64,000 nt of DNA from MED-G105 sp965263305. Lineage in GTDB: Bacteria > Pseudomonadota > Alphaproteobacteria > Caulobacterales > Parvularculaceae. The stretch is taken from the NCBI GenBank assembly GCA_965263305.1, contig OZ253666.1, positions 2,914,001 through 2,978,000 of the forward strand. Direction: 5' to 3'. Below the pieces are notes generated by a model that was given only the letters and a program-made list of their open reading frames with translations, had not been told where the DNA came from and ran no database searches. A program made the position numbers and the translations under genes. Positions 8,705 through 17,327 of the stretch are shown in pieces (the first letter of the stretch is position 1; each line of letters begins with the position of its first letter).

Positions 8705-10078
8705 CTAACTCGCCTGCTTCCATATTTTGCGGCGGCGGTGGATCGTTGACGGATCAATCTGAAGCAATTGGGCTGCTTTTTGGATGTTTCCGTCGGTGGC
8801 GGCGATGGCGCTTTCAATCGCCTCGCGTTCAACATCAGCAAGCGGGCGGACACGCCGTGTACCTAATGTCTGGACAAGTTGAGTGGTATCTGCGGGCGCT
8901 GTATTGCTCGCCTGCATCAGGCTTCTCGGTAACATATCCGCCGTCAGAAATTCTCCATCTTGCAGGACAACGGCGTTGCGGATGACGTTTTCAAGTTGCC
9001 GAACGTTACCGGGCCAGTCGTAGTCACATAGGATGGTGAGTGCATCCGATGCGATTGTCACGAATTGCTTGCCTTCTTCCACGGCGAAACGGTCTAAAAA
9101 TGCTTGAGCGATGAGGGTGATATCATCCCCTCGCTCGCGCAGGGGCGGCATCTCAATTGGAATGACGTTAAGTCGATAGTAAAGGTCTTCGCGAAGGGTT
9201 CCATTTTCAATCGCGTCCATCGGCGCGCGATTGGTCGCGCAAACAAATCGGATATCAGCTTCGCGGGGGTTGGATTCACCGACCCTTTGGTAAACGCCAA
9301 GTTGGATGAAACGCAGAAGTTTTGTCTGAAGCGGCATTGGCATTTCGCCAAGCTCATCAAGAAACAATGTTCCGCCGTCGGCCACCGTCGCAGCGCCGTC
9401 GCGGTTAGCGGTCGCGCCGGAAAAGGCGCCTTTGATATGTCCAAACAGCTCGCTTTCCATGAGTTCTGATGGGATGGCGCCGCAGTTGATCGCGTGGAAA
9501 GGCTGATCCGCCCGCCGGCTTCTCTCATGCACGGCGCGTGCAGCCAATTCCTTACCCGTTCCACTTTCACCAGTAATGAAAACGCTGGCGTCACTCGCCG
9601 CGATGCCATCGATGGTGTTGTAAATCGTCTGCATCACGCGTGATTTACCAATCATGCCACCGGGGGTCGTTGCTGCTTTTGTGGTTGGTTTGTGACTGAC
9701 AGATTTTCTGAGGGTAGAACGCTCTAGCGCATTTTCAATCGTTGCAATAAGGCGTGTACGGTCAAAAGGTTTAACAAGGTAATCCAACGCGCCATGGCGC
9801 ATCGCCCGAACCGCGACTTGGAGGGAGGCGTTTGCGGTGATCACAACGATCGGGATATTGGCGAAACCCGTGCGCAATGATTCCAGGATATCCATGCCGT
9901 CGATATCGGGCAGGCCCAGATCAAGCAAGATCAGGTCAGGAACGTGCTTTGTGAGCCAACTAAGGGCTTCGGCGCCTGTTTTTGATATTTCCGCATCGTA
10001 TCCGGAGTGAACCAAATATCCCTGATATGTTCTTGCCAGAGACGGGCTGTCTTCAATGATGAGAATATTCCGTTTCAT
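8705..10078 (-). CDS. NtrC/LuxO-type sigma-54-dependent response regulator
   Basis: 457 aa: receiver domain (1-120, phosphoacceptor Asp53 in LILLDLGLPD), AAA+ activator domain (~140-375; Walker A GESGTGKE at 170-177, Walker B GGTLFLDE at 235-242) and a Fis-type HTH (~418-455, NIQKAAQLLQIDPSTIHRRR). The sigma-54-contacting loop reads GAFSGA (217-222) instead of GAFTGA. Start overlaps the stop of the hybrid kinase gene (ATGA), so they form a two-component pair. The sigma-54 promoter just downstream makes the Wza/GumC/Wzy operon its likely target. Confidence 0.93.
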   Translation of the reverse strand: MKRNILIIEDSPSLARTYQGYLVHSGYDAEISKTGAEALSWLTKHVPDLILLDLGLPDIDGMDILESLRTGFANIPIVVITANASLQVAVRAMRHGALDYLVKPFDRTRLIATIENALERSTLRKSVSHKPTTKAATTPGGMIGKSRVMQTIYNTIDGIAASDASVFITGESGTGKELAARAVHERSRRADQPFHAINCGAIPSELMESELFGHIKGAFSGATANRDGAATVADGGTLFLDELGEMPMPLQTKLLRFIQLGVYQRVGESNPREADIRFVCATNRAPMDAIENGTLREDLYYRLNVIPIEMPPLRERGDDITLIAQAFLDRFAVEEGKQFVTIASDALTILCDYDWPGNVRQLENVIRNAVVLQDGEFLTADMLPRSLMQASNTAPADTTQLVQTLGTRRVRPLADVEREAIESAIAATDGNIQKAAQLLQIDPSTIHRRRKIWKQAS

Positions 10079-12420
10079 GACGCTTTCCTAAGTAACGGGA
10101 GGGTTGGGATCTCGCATTTTGCGAGTTCGGTGAGGGCAATAAGCCGTTGCAGCGCCGCTTCGGCTTTTTCAAGGTCGTTTAACGCACCAGCGTTTTCCAA
10201 GTCTTTACCAGCGTCTGACAATGCCGCAGATTGAACATTCGCGGCTGCGCCTTTAACGCCGTGCCCTTCCTTGCCGGCGGTTTCAATATCGCCTTTGTCA
10301 AGCGCTTCTCTCGCGCGTTGAATTCTCTCATCAAGTTCAGTTTCGAAATGAACAATAATCCCAGCAAACAAATCGGGCAGGTCGCCGAAATTTTCGGTGA
10401 TGCCTTCGTGATTGAAAACCTGACCAATCGAAGTGTCGCGTTGTTCCAGACTGACGGGCATTTCGGGAACGGAAGGTTTCTCGTTCAGCAGACTAGCCGC
10501 GGCCGCAAGTAATTTTTTTCGCTCGATCGGTTTTGTAAGAAATTTGTCCATACCCGCTTCGATGCACCGCCGTTTGTCCTCGCGTGATGCATTTGCAGTC
10601 AACGCTAGTATTGGTACCCGGTTTGTCCATCCATTCTGGCTTCGAAGAGCGCTTGTCGCCTCGATACCATCCATCTCCGGCATCGAAACGTCCATGATGA
10701 TAAGGTCATATTGATGGCGTTCGGTGGCTTCCAGGACTTCAATACCATTGGTGGCAAGATCAATACGGGCTCCGGCGGCCTGAAGAAAACCAATCGCCAC
10801 CAATGCATTTGTTTGGGAATCTTCTGCGAGAAGTATACGCGCAGAAAGATCTACATCCGTGGGCATGTTGAAGTCGTCTTCGACATCGGCATTCGGGTCG
10901 AGAGCAGGTTCCACGGGCACCTCAAACCAAAACAGGGAACCCTCGCCGGGGGCGCTTTGAACGCCGATGTCACCGTTTAGGCGAACAACAAGCTCTTTAC
11001 AAATCGCGAGCCCAAGGCCGGTGCCTCCGTAACGTCGACTGCGCGAGTGATCAACTTGAACGAAGCGCTGAAAGAGTTTTTGCTGATCATCTGCAGAAAT
11101 GCCAATGCCCGTATCCTCGACCTCATACCGTAGGCGGCCTTCTTCGCCCTTGATACGAACGGTGACTTGCCCTGTCTCCGTAAATTTGACTGCGTTGGCG
11201 ACAAGGTTTGAAAGCACCTGGCGAATTTGGGCCTGATCACTGCGAGCTGGCTTAATTTCGGGATCGGTCTGCCAATCAATTTTAATCGATTTTGCAGCGG
11301 CGGTCGCCTCGGCGAGTTCGACGACCTCGCGAACGACGGTCACGGGATTAAAGTCGACGATTTCATGATCCATTCGTCCGGCTTCAATCTTGGATAGGTC
11401 GAGGACGTCGCTAATTAACGTGAACAGGTTTTGCCCAGAAGCGTAGGCGGTTTTTAACAACCGTCTTTGTTCATCATCCAGGTTAGTGTCGCTCAACAAG
11501 GTCAGAACACCCAATACCCCATTAAGGGGGGTACGGATTTCATGACTCATTGCAGCCAGAAAATCCGACTTGGCGATGTTTGCCGCTTCAGCGTCATCTT
11601 TTGCGGTTTTGAGTTCATTCTCAGCCTGGCGTCGGTCGGTAATATCTCTGATATTGGCGGTAAAGAGAAGGCGGCCACCGGCGCGAATTGGTAAGACGGT
11701 TAGTTCTACTGGAAACTCGCCACCATCGCGCTTGATTGCTTCAATTTCGACCCGCTGACCAATGACGCGTTCCGTGCCGTGGTTAAGATAGCGCTTCATA
11801 CCGGCGCTGTGAGAGGATTGATGACGTTCTGGGATAATCGTATCTTCAATTCGAAGGCCGACGGCTTCATTTTTGGAGTACCCGAACATTGCTTCGGCAT
11901 TCGGGTTAAATTCCTGAATAATGCCGTTGGCATCCGTAATAATGATCGCATCAAGGGCGGCGTCTGTTATTGCCTGGCGAAGGGCGTTGTTTTCTGAGAG
12001 TTGCAACTCGCGGTCGCGCTGTTCTGTGATGTCTTGAACGATGCCGACACGTATTTTTCCCGCGTTCTCGTCAACAATCTCGGTATTATTCAAAATGAGG
12101 TAGAACAATGTTCCGTCTTGGCCGACCACTCGAAATTCTATGTTTAGCGGCGAACCAGTCTGTATCGTTTCAATCACAGCCGCCCCTACACGTGATCGAT
12201 CATCAGCGTGAACGGATGCAAGCAATTGTTCGAGAGATACTTGCTCTTTTCCGCCATACACCGCTTCTACGATATGACGGACCCCCGCGGAGGCTTCGAG
12301 GGTGCGCATCCGCTTCGGGTCGAAAATGAAATACCCTAACCGGGCAGCCCGTTCGGCCATATCGACGACTGCTGCGGCGCGACGTGTTTTCGACTCAAGG
12401 GAACCATTTAAATGTGGCAT
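10075..12420 (-). CDS. Hybrid sensor histidine kinase (PAS-PAS-HisKA-HATPase-REC-HPt)
   Basis: 781 aa with no evident membrane segment, so probably cytosolic. Domains in order: PAS (~25-132), PAS (~147-262), HisKA with H293 (MSHEIRTPLNG), HATPase (~394-502; N box NLVANAVKF, G boxes DTGIGIS and GGTGLGLAI), receiver with Asp577 (DLIIMDVSMPEMDG) and C-terminal HPt with H720 (GHGVKGAAAN). A complete phosphorelay within one chain could pass phosphate to Asp53 of the co-transcribed sigma-54 regulator. The signal sensed by the PAS domains cannot be read from the sequence. Confidence 0.93.
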   Translation of the reverse strand: MPHLNGSLESKTRRAAAVVDMAERAARLGYFIFDPKRMRTLEASAGVRHIVEAVYGGKEQVSLEQLLASVHADDRSRVGAAVIETIQTGSPLNIEFRVVGQDGTLFYLILNNTEIVDENAGKIRVGIVQDITEQRDRELQLSENNALRQAITDAALDAIIITDANGIIQEFNPNAEAMFGYSKNEAVGLRIEDTIIPERHQSSHSAGMKRYLNHGTERVIGQRVEIEAIKRDGGEFPVELTVLPIRAGGRLLFTANIRDITDRRQAENELKTAKDDAEAANIAKSDFLAAMSHEIRTPLNGVLGVLTLLSDTNLDDEQRRLLKTAYASGQNLFTLISDVLDLSKIEAGRMDHEIVDFNPVTVVREVVELAEATAAAKSIKIDWQTDPEIKPARSDQAQIRQVLSNLVANAVKFTETGQVTVRIKGEEGRLRYEVEDTGIGISADDQQKLFQRFVQVDHSRSRRYGGTGLGLAICKELVVRLNGDIGVQSAPGEGSLFWFEVPVEPALDPNADVEDDFNMPTDVDLSARILLAEDSQTNALVAIGFLQAAGARIDLATNGIEVLEATERHQYDLIIMDVSMPEMDGIEATSALRSQNGWTNRVPILALTANASREDKRRCIEAGMDKFLTKPIERKKLLAAAASLLNEKPSVPEMPVSLEQRDTSIGQVFNHEGITENFGDLPDLFAGIIVHFETELDERIQRAREALDKGDIETAGKEGHGVKGAAANVQSAALSDAGKDLENAGALNDLEKAEAALQRLIALTELAKCEIPTLPLLRKAS

Positions 12421-12520
12421 TGGTTTTTCGCGGTTGAAACAGAGGACTGTCGGTTTTTCGAAACCAATTTATCTGTTTAGGTTAAATGCCTTTATATTCG
12501 TTAAAATATAATCCTGTCGG

Positions 12521-12766
12521 TTACAGATAGTTGCTATGTCCCAAATTGAAACAACAATCAGTACCGTATATCCTGCATAATTGTTCAGGCGACAGATCAA
12601 CGTCGTCGACAAGAAACACCTTTTCGACTATGAAATGAGGATCGGTCACAATTTCTTCCTTGAATTCATTGGCGAGAACGAGCCGGGTAAAGCGGGAACC
12701 AATGTTGTTGATGAGTTGTGAGATCTCAGGCGCGCGCCCGCCAAAAATTATCGCGGTATTAGACAT
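12521..12766 (-). CDS. Small protein of unknown function in two-component cluster
   Basis: 81 aa starting MSNTAIIFGGRAPEIS at ATG 12766, chosen because AAAGGGG lies seven bases upstream; an in-frame GTG 30 bases earlier has none. The pattern of hydrophobic strands followed by acidic residues (VEKVFLVDDVD) faintly recalls a degenerate receiver or Rossmann-like fold, but I do not recognise a family. It lies between the receiver gene and the hybrid kinase on the same strand, so it may be co-expressed with them. Confidence 0.6.
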   Translation of the reverse strand: MSNTAIIFGGRAPEISQLINNIGSRFTRLVLANEFKEEIVTDPHFIVEKVFLVDDVDLSPEQLCRIYGTDCCFNLGHSNYL

Positions 12767-12829
12767 CGTGGTGCCCCTTTTTTTGATCGTTACCAATGTA
12801 TCGAAACCGATTGATGATGATTGATTGAT

Positions 12830-13276
12830 TTAGTAACGGTTTTTTCCCTTCTGTAGAAAGTGATGAACCGTTGAATAGAAACTACTTCTATCGATTGGCT
12901 TTTTGACAAGATGATCCATCGCATGGAGCTTGCACTTGAGTTCGGTGGAGGGATTGAAACTCGACGAAATCGCGATAATTGGCGTAGTCCTATTTGACGT
13001 TTCGGAGTTGCGAATAACGAGCGACGCTTTAAACCCATTCAGTTTGGGCATCTCCAAATCCATAATGATCAGATCATACTCATTGCTCAGGCAAGCAATG
13101 ATGGCATCCAGGCCGTTTTCGACGTGATCGATATCGGCTCCTTCGATCGAAAGTATGGCCTTTGTGACGAGGGCGTTGGTCGCGCTGTCTTCGACTAACA
13201 AAATTCGACCAGACAGGGGCGTCGGCGTGTCAGAGGGGATGTATGGTGTTACTTCAATGGCCGTTGAGAGCTTCAT
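12830..13276 (-). CDS. Single-domain response regulator (CheY-like receiver)
   Basis: 148 aa. A receiver domain starts near residue 23 (GRILLVEDSATNALV), with phosphoacceptor Asp73 (DLIIMDLEMPKLNG) and the conserved Lys near 125 (LVKKPID). There is no output domain, so it acts by protein contact or as a phosphate sink or relay. Its sequence style resembles the receiver in the hybrid kinase encoded 400 bp downstream. SD AAGGAG lies 7 bp before ATG 13276. Likely cotranscribed with the small gene and the kinase. Confidence 0.88.
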   Translation of the reverse strand: MKLSTAIEVTPYIPSDTPTPLSGRILLVEDSATNALVTKAILSIEGADIDHVENGLDAIIACLSNEYDLIIMDLEMPKLNGFKASLVIRNSETSNRTTPIIAISSSFNPSTELKCKLHAMDHLVKKPIDRSSFYSTVHHFLQKGKNRY

Positions 13277-13356
13277 GGTGTTCTCCTTACAAACTCATTC
13301 AATGTTCGATGTTATTAAAAATCGGAGGTGGAACACGCGAACAGCGCGGCATCCAT

Positions 13357-14784
13357 CTAATATGCACCTCGGGCGGTTAAAACTGCGGCGGGTGTACCAA
13401 TTAGAATTTTGATATCCGTCAGGAGTGATTGTTCTTCGATATACTGAATATCCATTTCGGCCTGTTTCTCGAACGGAATATCCGCCCGGCCAGAAATTTG
13501 CCACGTGCATGTAATGCCCGGTTTCACGTCCAGCCGCCGGCGCTGTTGCGAATTGTAGCGCATTACCTCTGAGGGTAATGCTGGACGTGGGCCGACGAGA
13601 CTCATCGTGCCGTTCAAGACATTGATCAGTTGCGGAAGTTCATCGATGGAGTATTTCCGAATAAACTTCCCTACCTTGGTTATTCTAGGGTCATTCGAAA
13701 CCTTAAAAGTTACCGCATCGGCGCCATGATGGTTGCTAGAGTGGATTTCGTCACGAATAACCTCAGCGTCAGTAGTCATTGAACGGAATTTCAGTAACGT
13801 AAATAACGTTCCATTTAAGCCAACGCGCTTTTGTTGAAATACGATTGGACCTTTTGATTCAGCGCGAATGGCAAGGGCCGTTAACGCGAAGATTGGTGAT
13901 AGGGCGAGAAGAGCTGCGGTCGCGCCGAAGATGTCAAGCGCTCGCTTCGCCGACGCATTTGCGCGGCGCGTAAACTTTTTCTTCTCGCGGCGATACAAGA
14001 TCCAAAGAGTTCGAGCGAGGAACTCAGGGTTTCCGAGCACATAACGTTTCCACATTCGAGCGGGCTCTTGGAGAAGGCGGAAAGTCCACTCCATGCCCAA
14101 TGCCCGCAAAAATTTTGGCGCCCGGGGCAATCGCTCAGAGAGAAAGTCGAACAATCCGCCGACGCCCATCACAAGCTTTGCGTTTAGGGAACGATGGTTT
14201 TGTGCAAGCCAAACATCCTGTCGTGGAACGCCCATGGCGACGAGGATGATATCCGGAGAAAGACCGTTAATCTCGTCGATAATACGGGATTGTTCATTTG
14301 GGTGAAAATACCCCTGCCGATACCCCGCGATCTGCAATCCCGGGAAACGGTGCGCCAATTTATTGCACATGCGTTTGGCGACGCCCGGAAGGCCGCCAAA
14401 AAAGTATACCTTAAGGCCTTTGCGCGCCGCTTCTTGGAACAACACTGGCGCCAAATCGGTTCCATTGAGATTCGCGCATTTATGTCCTGAATGGACGACA
14501 TTTGCGATTGCGATACCGGAACCGTCGGGTAGCACATAGTCCGCGGTCCGAACGGCGAGGTCATATTCGGCGTTACGCCACATCTGGTTGACGCAATGAG
14601 CATTGACGAAGGCGACGCGGGTTTTAATGTCTGATGCGGCGCGATTGAGAAGCTCATGGGCGACGCCATTGAGCGTGTCTTGATGTAGCTTCAACCCGAA
14701 CGCTTGGGGCGCGCCTGAAATCGGTTCCTGTCGCTTCTGTAGCGCTGGAACATTGTTGAGCGGTAATGCGGATACGGAATTCAT
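13357..14784 (-). CDS. WecG/TagA-type glycosyltransferase fused to a bacterial sugar transferase
   Basis: 475 aa carrying two enzymes. Residues ~30-255 are a WecG/TagA/CpsF glycosyltransferase (VYFFGGLPGVAKRM; GVGGLFDFLSERLPRAPKFL; MEWTFRLLQEPARMWKRY). Residues ~280-475 are a polyprenyl-phosphate sugar-1-phosphate transferase (ALDIFGATAALLALSP membrane segment; GPIVFQQKRVGLNG; LLKFRSM; SIDELPQLINVL; LVGPRPALPSEV; KPGITCTWQISGR). The C-terminal half would start a repeat unit on undecaprenyl phosphate and the N-terminal half add the next sugar. Domain order is the reverse of the reaction order. SD AGGAG precedes the ATG by eight bases. Confidence 0.92.
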   Translation of the reverse strand: MNSVSALPLNNVPALQKRQEPISGAPQAFGLKLHQDTLNGVAHELLNRAASDIKTRVAFVNAHCVNQMWRNAEYDLAVRTADYVLPDGSGIAIANVVHSGHKCANLNGTDLAPVLFQEAARKGLKVYFFGGLPGVAKRMCNKLAHRFPGLQIAGYRQGYFHPNEQSRIIDEINGLSPDIILVAMGVPRQDVWLAQNHRSLNAKLVMGVGGLFDFLSERLPRAPKFLRALGMEWTFRLLQEPARMWKRYVLGNPEFLARTLWILYRREKKKFTRRANASAKRALDIFGATAALLALSPIFALTALAIRAESKGPIVFQQKRVGLNGTLFTLLKFRSMTTDAEVIRDEIHSSNHHGADAVTFKVSNDPRITKVGKFIRKYSIDELPQLINVLNGTMSLVGPRPALPSEVMRYNSQQRRRLDVKPGITCTWQISGRADIPFEKQAEMDIQYIEEQSLLTDIKILIGTPAAVLTARGAY

Positions 14785-14923
14785 TTTGTGCGCTCCTGAC
14801 TAATACGATGCCATTCGTATCGCAGGGACCGGGCCACATAAGCGACGGTGTGTTTTTCCCGAGGGCAAGCCAGAAATCCAGTATTTACGCCGCATGCCAG
14901 TATCCTTCATGAGGCGAATGTCC

Positions 14924-14938
14924 ATTGCAATTTGCAAT
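14924..14938. promoter_or_regulatory. 15-bp palindrome in divergent promoter region
   Basis: ATTGCAA-T-TTGCAAT is a perfect inverted repeat (7-1-7) between the divergent sugar-transferase fusion gene and the Wzx operon. It overlaps a degenerate sigma-54-like element on the plus strand (14932-14947: TTGCAATAGCCTTGCA, one mismatch in the -24 GG). A transcription-factor operator is the likely meaning; which factor is unknown. Confidence 0.45.
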
Positions 14939-15086
14939 AGCCTTGCATTTTACCTGATGGCGATTGGTCCCCGGCAAAACGCCTATTCTCGCTGGACCCC
15001 GCTTGTTTTCTGACATTGAAGCCGATTGCCCCGGAAGGGTTTTGTTGGCGCTTGATTTGAAACCTCATGGGCCAAAGGAAAGTTCA

Positions 15087-16385
15087 ATGAGCGTAGCGAA
15101 AAACATAGCACCAGCCATGATGGCCGTAATTGATCGAAAGAAGCTCTTGCGGGCTATTGATGCAAATCCGCTCTTTCGAAATGCGCTTTCCCTATCGGGT
15201 GCGGAGGTATCGACGCGCGCCAGTCGAATTATTGCGATGATTTTTGCGGCTCGGGCTTTAACGCCGGAGATGTTTGGCTTTGCCGCGATTGCGTTGACCG
15301 CCCACGAATTGATCAAGGTCATCACGCAGAATGGTGTTTTCCAAATGGTGATCAAATCAAGCGAGTCGGACTTGGCGGCGACAACCGCACGGGCGCATCA
15401 ATTGATCATCATCACTTGCACGATAGCGGCAATCTTACAGCTCTCGATCGGCGGCCTCATCGCGCTGAATTTAAACTCGGCAGCAATCTTAGGGATGAGC
15501 GCTGCGCTGGCTGTTGTGTTTGTTGTCATGCCGTTCGGGCTCATCCGGTTGGCATTGAGCGCCCGTGAGAACAATCTACATAAGAACGCCCGCGTCGCCC
15601 ATCGACAGGTTTCCGTCGAAAATGTCTTGACGTTGGTGCTGGCGATCGCGGGCGCCGGCGCCTGGGCGCTTGTCCTGCCAAAGGCGTTGGCGATGCCGGT
15701 TTGGCTCGCTGGGGCCCGTCGCTGTCATGATTGGCGTCCCGACCCTAAGGTTGCGATGCGCCCCCTCCAAGATTTTCGTGTATTCTGTGTACCACTTTTA
15801 TTTTCAGAAGGTCTAAAAGCAGCACGAACCCACTTGGACAAAGCAATTATTGCCGGCCTTTTGGGGATAGAAGCGCTCGGTGTTTACTTTTTCGCGATGA
15901 ATGCAGGTCTCGGATTATCCCTGACTTTTGGTCAGGCCGTCGCATCCTGTCTGATGCCGCATCTATGCGTCAAGGGGCGCGACGGTGGCAGCATTTTGAA
16001 AAATTGGCGCGCGATGGCGCCTTACCTATTTATTGGGGGAGCCTTTATTTTTGCTTTGCAGGCCATCGCTGTCTTCTATTACGTGCCTTTTATATACGGT
16101 GATCAGTGGCGTGATTATGTTTCTCTGGTCGCAATTCTCTGCCTTGGTGCAACGCCTCGCTTTCTTACCGAGTGCACCGCCCAGCTGCTTCGCGCTGTTG
16201 ACTCCACAATGCGCGAAGCAGCGACCACCACTCTCATCTCTGTCACATCGTTAATCGCCGTCGTCATCGGCGCGATGGCGGGCGGCCTTTTAGGCGCCGT
16301 TGTTGCGGTCACCGCAGCGGCATGGGCGACAGAGATCGTCGCTTCTCACCGCAATTACTTAGCCATCAAAGGGATGATGAAATGA
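15087..16385 (+). CDS. Wzx-type polysaccharide flippase
   Basis: 432 aa, mostly hydrophobic with about twelve membrane segments and an N-terminal pattern typical of the MOP/PST exporter family (SGAEVSTRASRIIAMIFAAR; LTPEMFGFAAIALTAHELIK). It would flip lipid-linked repeat units across the inner membrane. The ATG at 15087 was chosen because GGAAAG precedes it; an upstream in-frame start at 14964 adds 41 residues with no family character. It is first in an operon with three glycosyltransferases; its stop overlaps the next start (ATGA). Confidence 0.85.
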   Translation: MSVAKNIAPAMMAVIDRKKLLRAIDANPLFRNALSLSGAEVSTRASRIIAMIFAARALTPEMFGFAAIALTAHELIKVITQNGVFQMVIKSSESDLAATTARAHQLIIITCTIAAILQLSIGGLIALNLNSAAILGMSAALAVVFVVMPFGLIRLALSARENNLHKNARVAHRQVSVENVLTLVLAIAGAGAWALVLPKALAMPVWLAGARRCHDWRPDPKVAMRPLQDFRVFCVPLLFSEGLKAARTHLDKAIIAGLLGIEALGVYFFAMNAGLGLSLTFGQAVASCLMPHLCVKGRDGGSILKNWRAMAPYLFIGGAFIFALQAIAVFYYVPFIYGDQWRDYVSLVAILCLGATPRFLTECTAQLLRAVDSTMREAATTTLISVTSLIAVVIGAMAGGLLGAVVAVTAAAWATEIVASHRNYLAIKGMMK

Positions 16386-17317
16386 CCGTAACGTTTAGTG
16401 TTGTTATTCCATACCACAATAGCCATTCAACAATCGAAGAAACGATTATTTCCGTACAACGCCAAGAGGGCGTTCAAGTTGAAATGATCATTGTCGATGA
16501 TGTCTCCGAACCGTCATCACGTCACGTGATTGATGCTCTCGCGCGGAAAAACCCTCAAATAAGAGTGATCCCCGCCACAGGGCGAGGGCCGTCCGCGGCG
16601 CGAAACACCGGGGTTCGTGCGGCGAAGGGTCGGTATATTTGGTTTTTAGATGCTGATGATTGTCTTGCGCCGAATGCCCTAGCGCGCGCTGCAAGCGCCT
16701 TTCATGAAGACCCCAACCTGGGGGTTGTTTTCGGCCGCGTAAGGATAACAGAAAACCCAGGCAGTGGCGAAGGCATCATTACGCCTCATGTTAAACGCTT
16801 ACCTCTTTCTCATATCCTTGGGGAGAATTGTGTGTGTACCGCTTCTAACATCGCGGTGCGGAGCCAGGCGTTTAATGACATTGGCGAGCTGGACGAGAGT
16901 TTTGTGCATGCCGAAGATCAGGAGTGGTTAGTTCGGGCATTTTTCCATACGCGTTGGGACATAAAATGTCTTCCTGTTGTGACGCTTGATTACCGGACAA
17001 GTGTTGGCGGCCTTTCGACGGACCTTCAGCGCATGGAAGCGGGGTGGCGGCGGATCATCTCCATTCACCAAGGCAGGATTGCCGAGGTTGCGCCGTCCGT
17101 TATGCGAGAAACAAAGGCGCGGTTTTATCGCTACCTGGCGCGCCGGGCCTTAAGGCTCGGTCAGTCCCGTCTGCAGGCGTCGCTCTATTTTGCAAAGGCA
17201 ATGCTCGCGTCACCGTCATTGGTCATCCACGATTTCAGGCGGACCGCCGCCACCGGCGCGGTCGCCCTTGGCGTTGCATTTTTGGGTATTCGTCCGTTCC
17301 GACGTTTCACTGTTTAA
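16382..17317 (+). CDS. Family 2 glycosyltransferase
   Basis: 311 aa. GT-A fold at the N-terminus: FSVVIPYHNSHSTIEETI, IIVDDVSE (about residue 40), RGPSAARNTGVRAAKGRYIW and the DxD motif FLDADD (about 97). The C-terminal third is basic and helical. It would transfer a sugar from a nucleotide donor to the growing lipid-linked unit at the cytosolic face. ATG at 16382 overlaps the flippase stop. Sugar specificity cannot be read. Confidence 0.9.
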   Translation: MTVTFSVVIPYHNSHSTIEETIISVQRQEGVQVEMIIVDDVSEPSSRHVIDALARKNPQIRVIPATGRGPSAARNTGVRAAKGRYIWFLDADDCLAPNALARAASAFHEDPNLGVVFGRVRITENPGSGEGIITPHVKRLPLSHILGENCVCTASNIAVRSQAFNDIGELDESFVHAEDQEWLVRAFFHTRWDIKCLPVVTLDYRTSVGGLSTDLQRMEAGWRRIISIHQGRIAEVAPSVMRETKARFYRYLARRALRLGQSRLQASLYFAKAMLASPSLVIHDFRRTAATGAVALGVAFLGIRPFRRFTV

Positions 17318-17327
17318 GGAGATTAAA

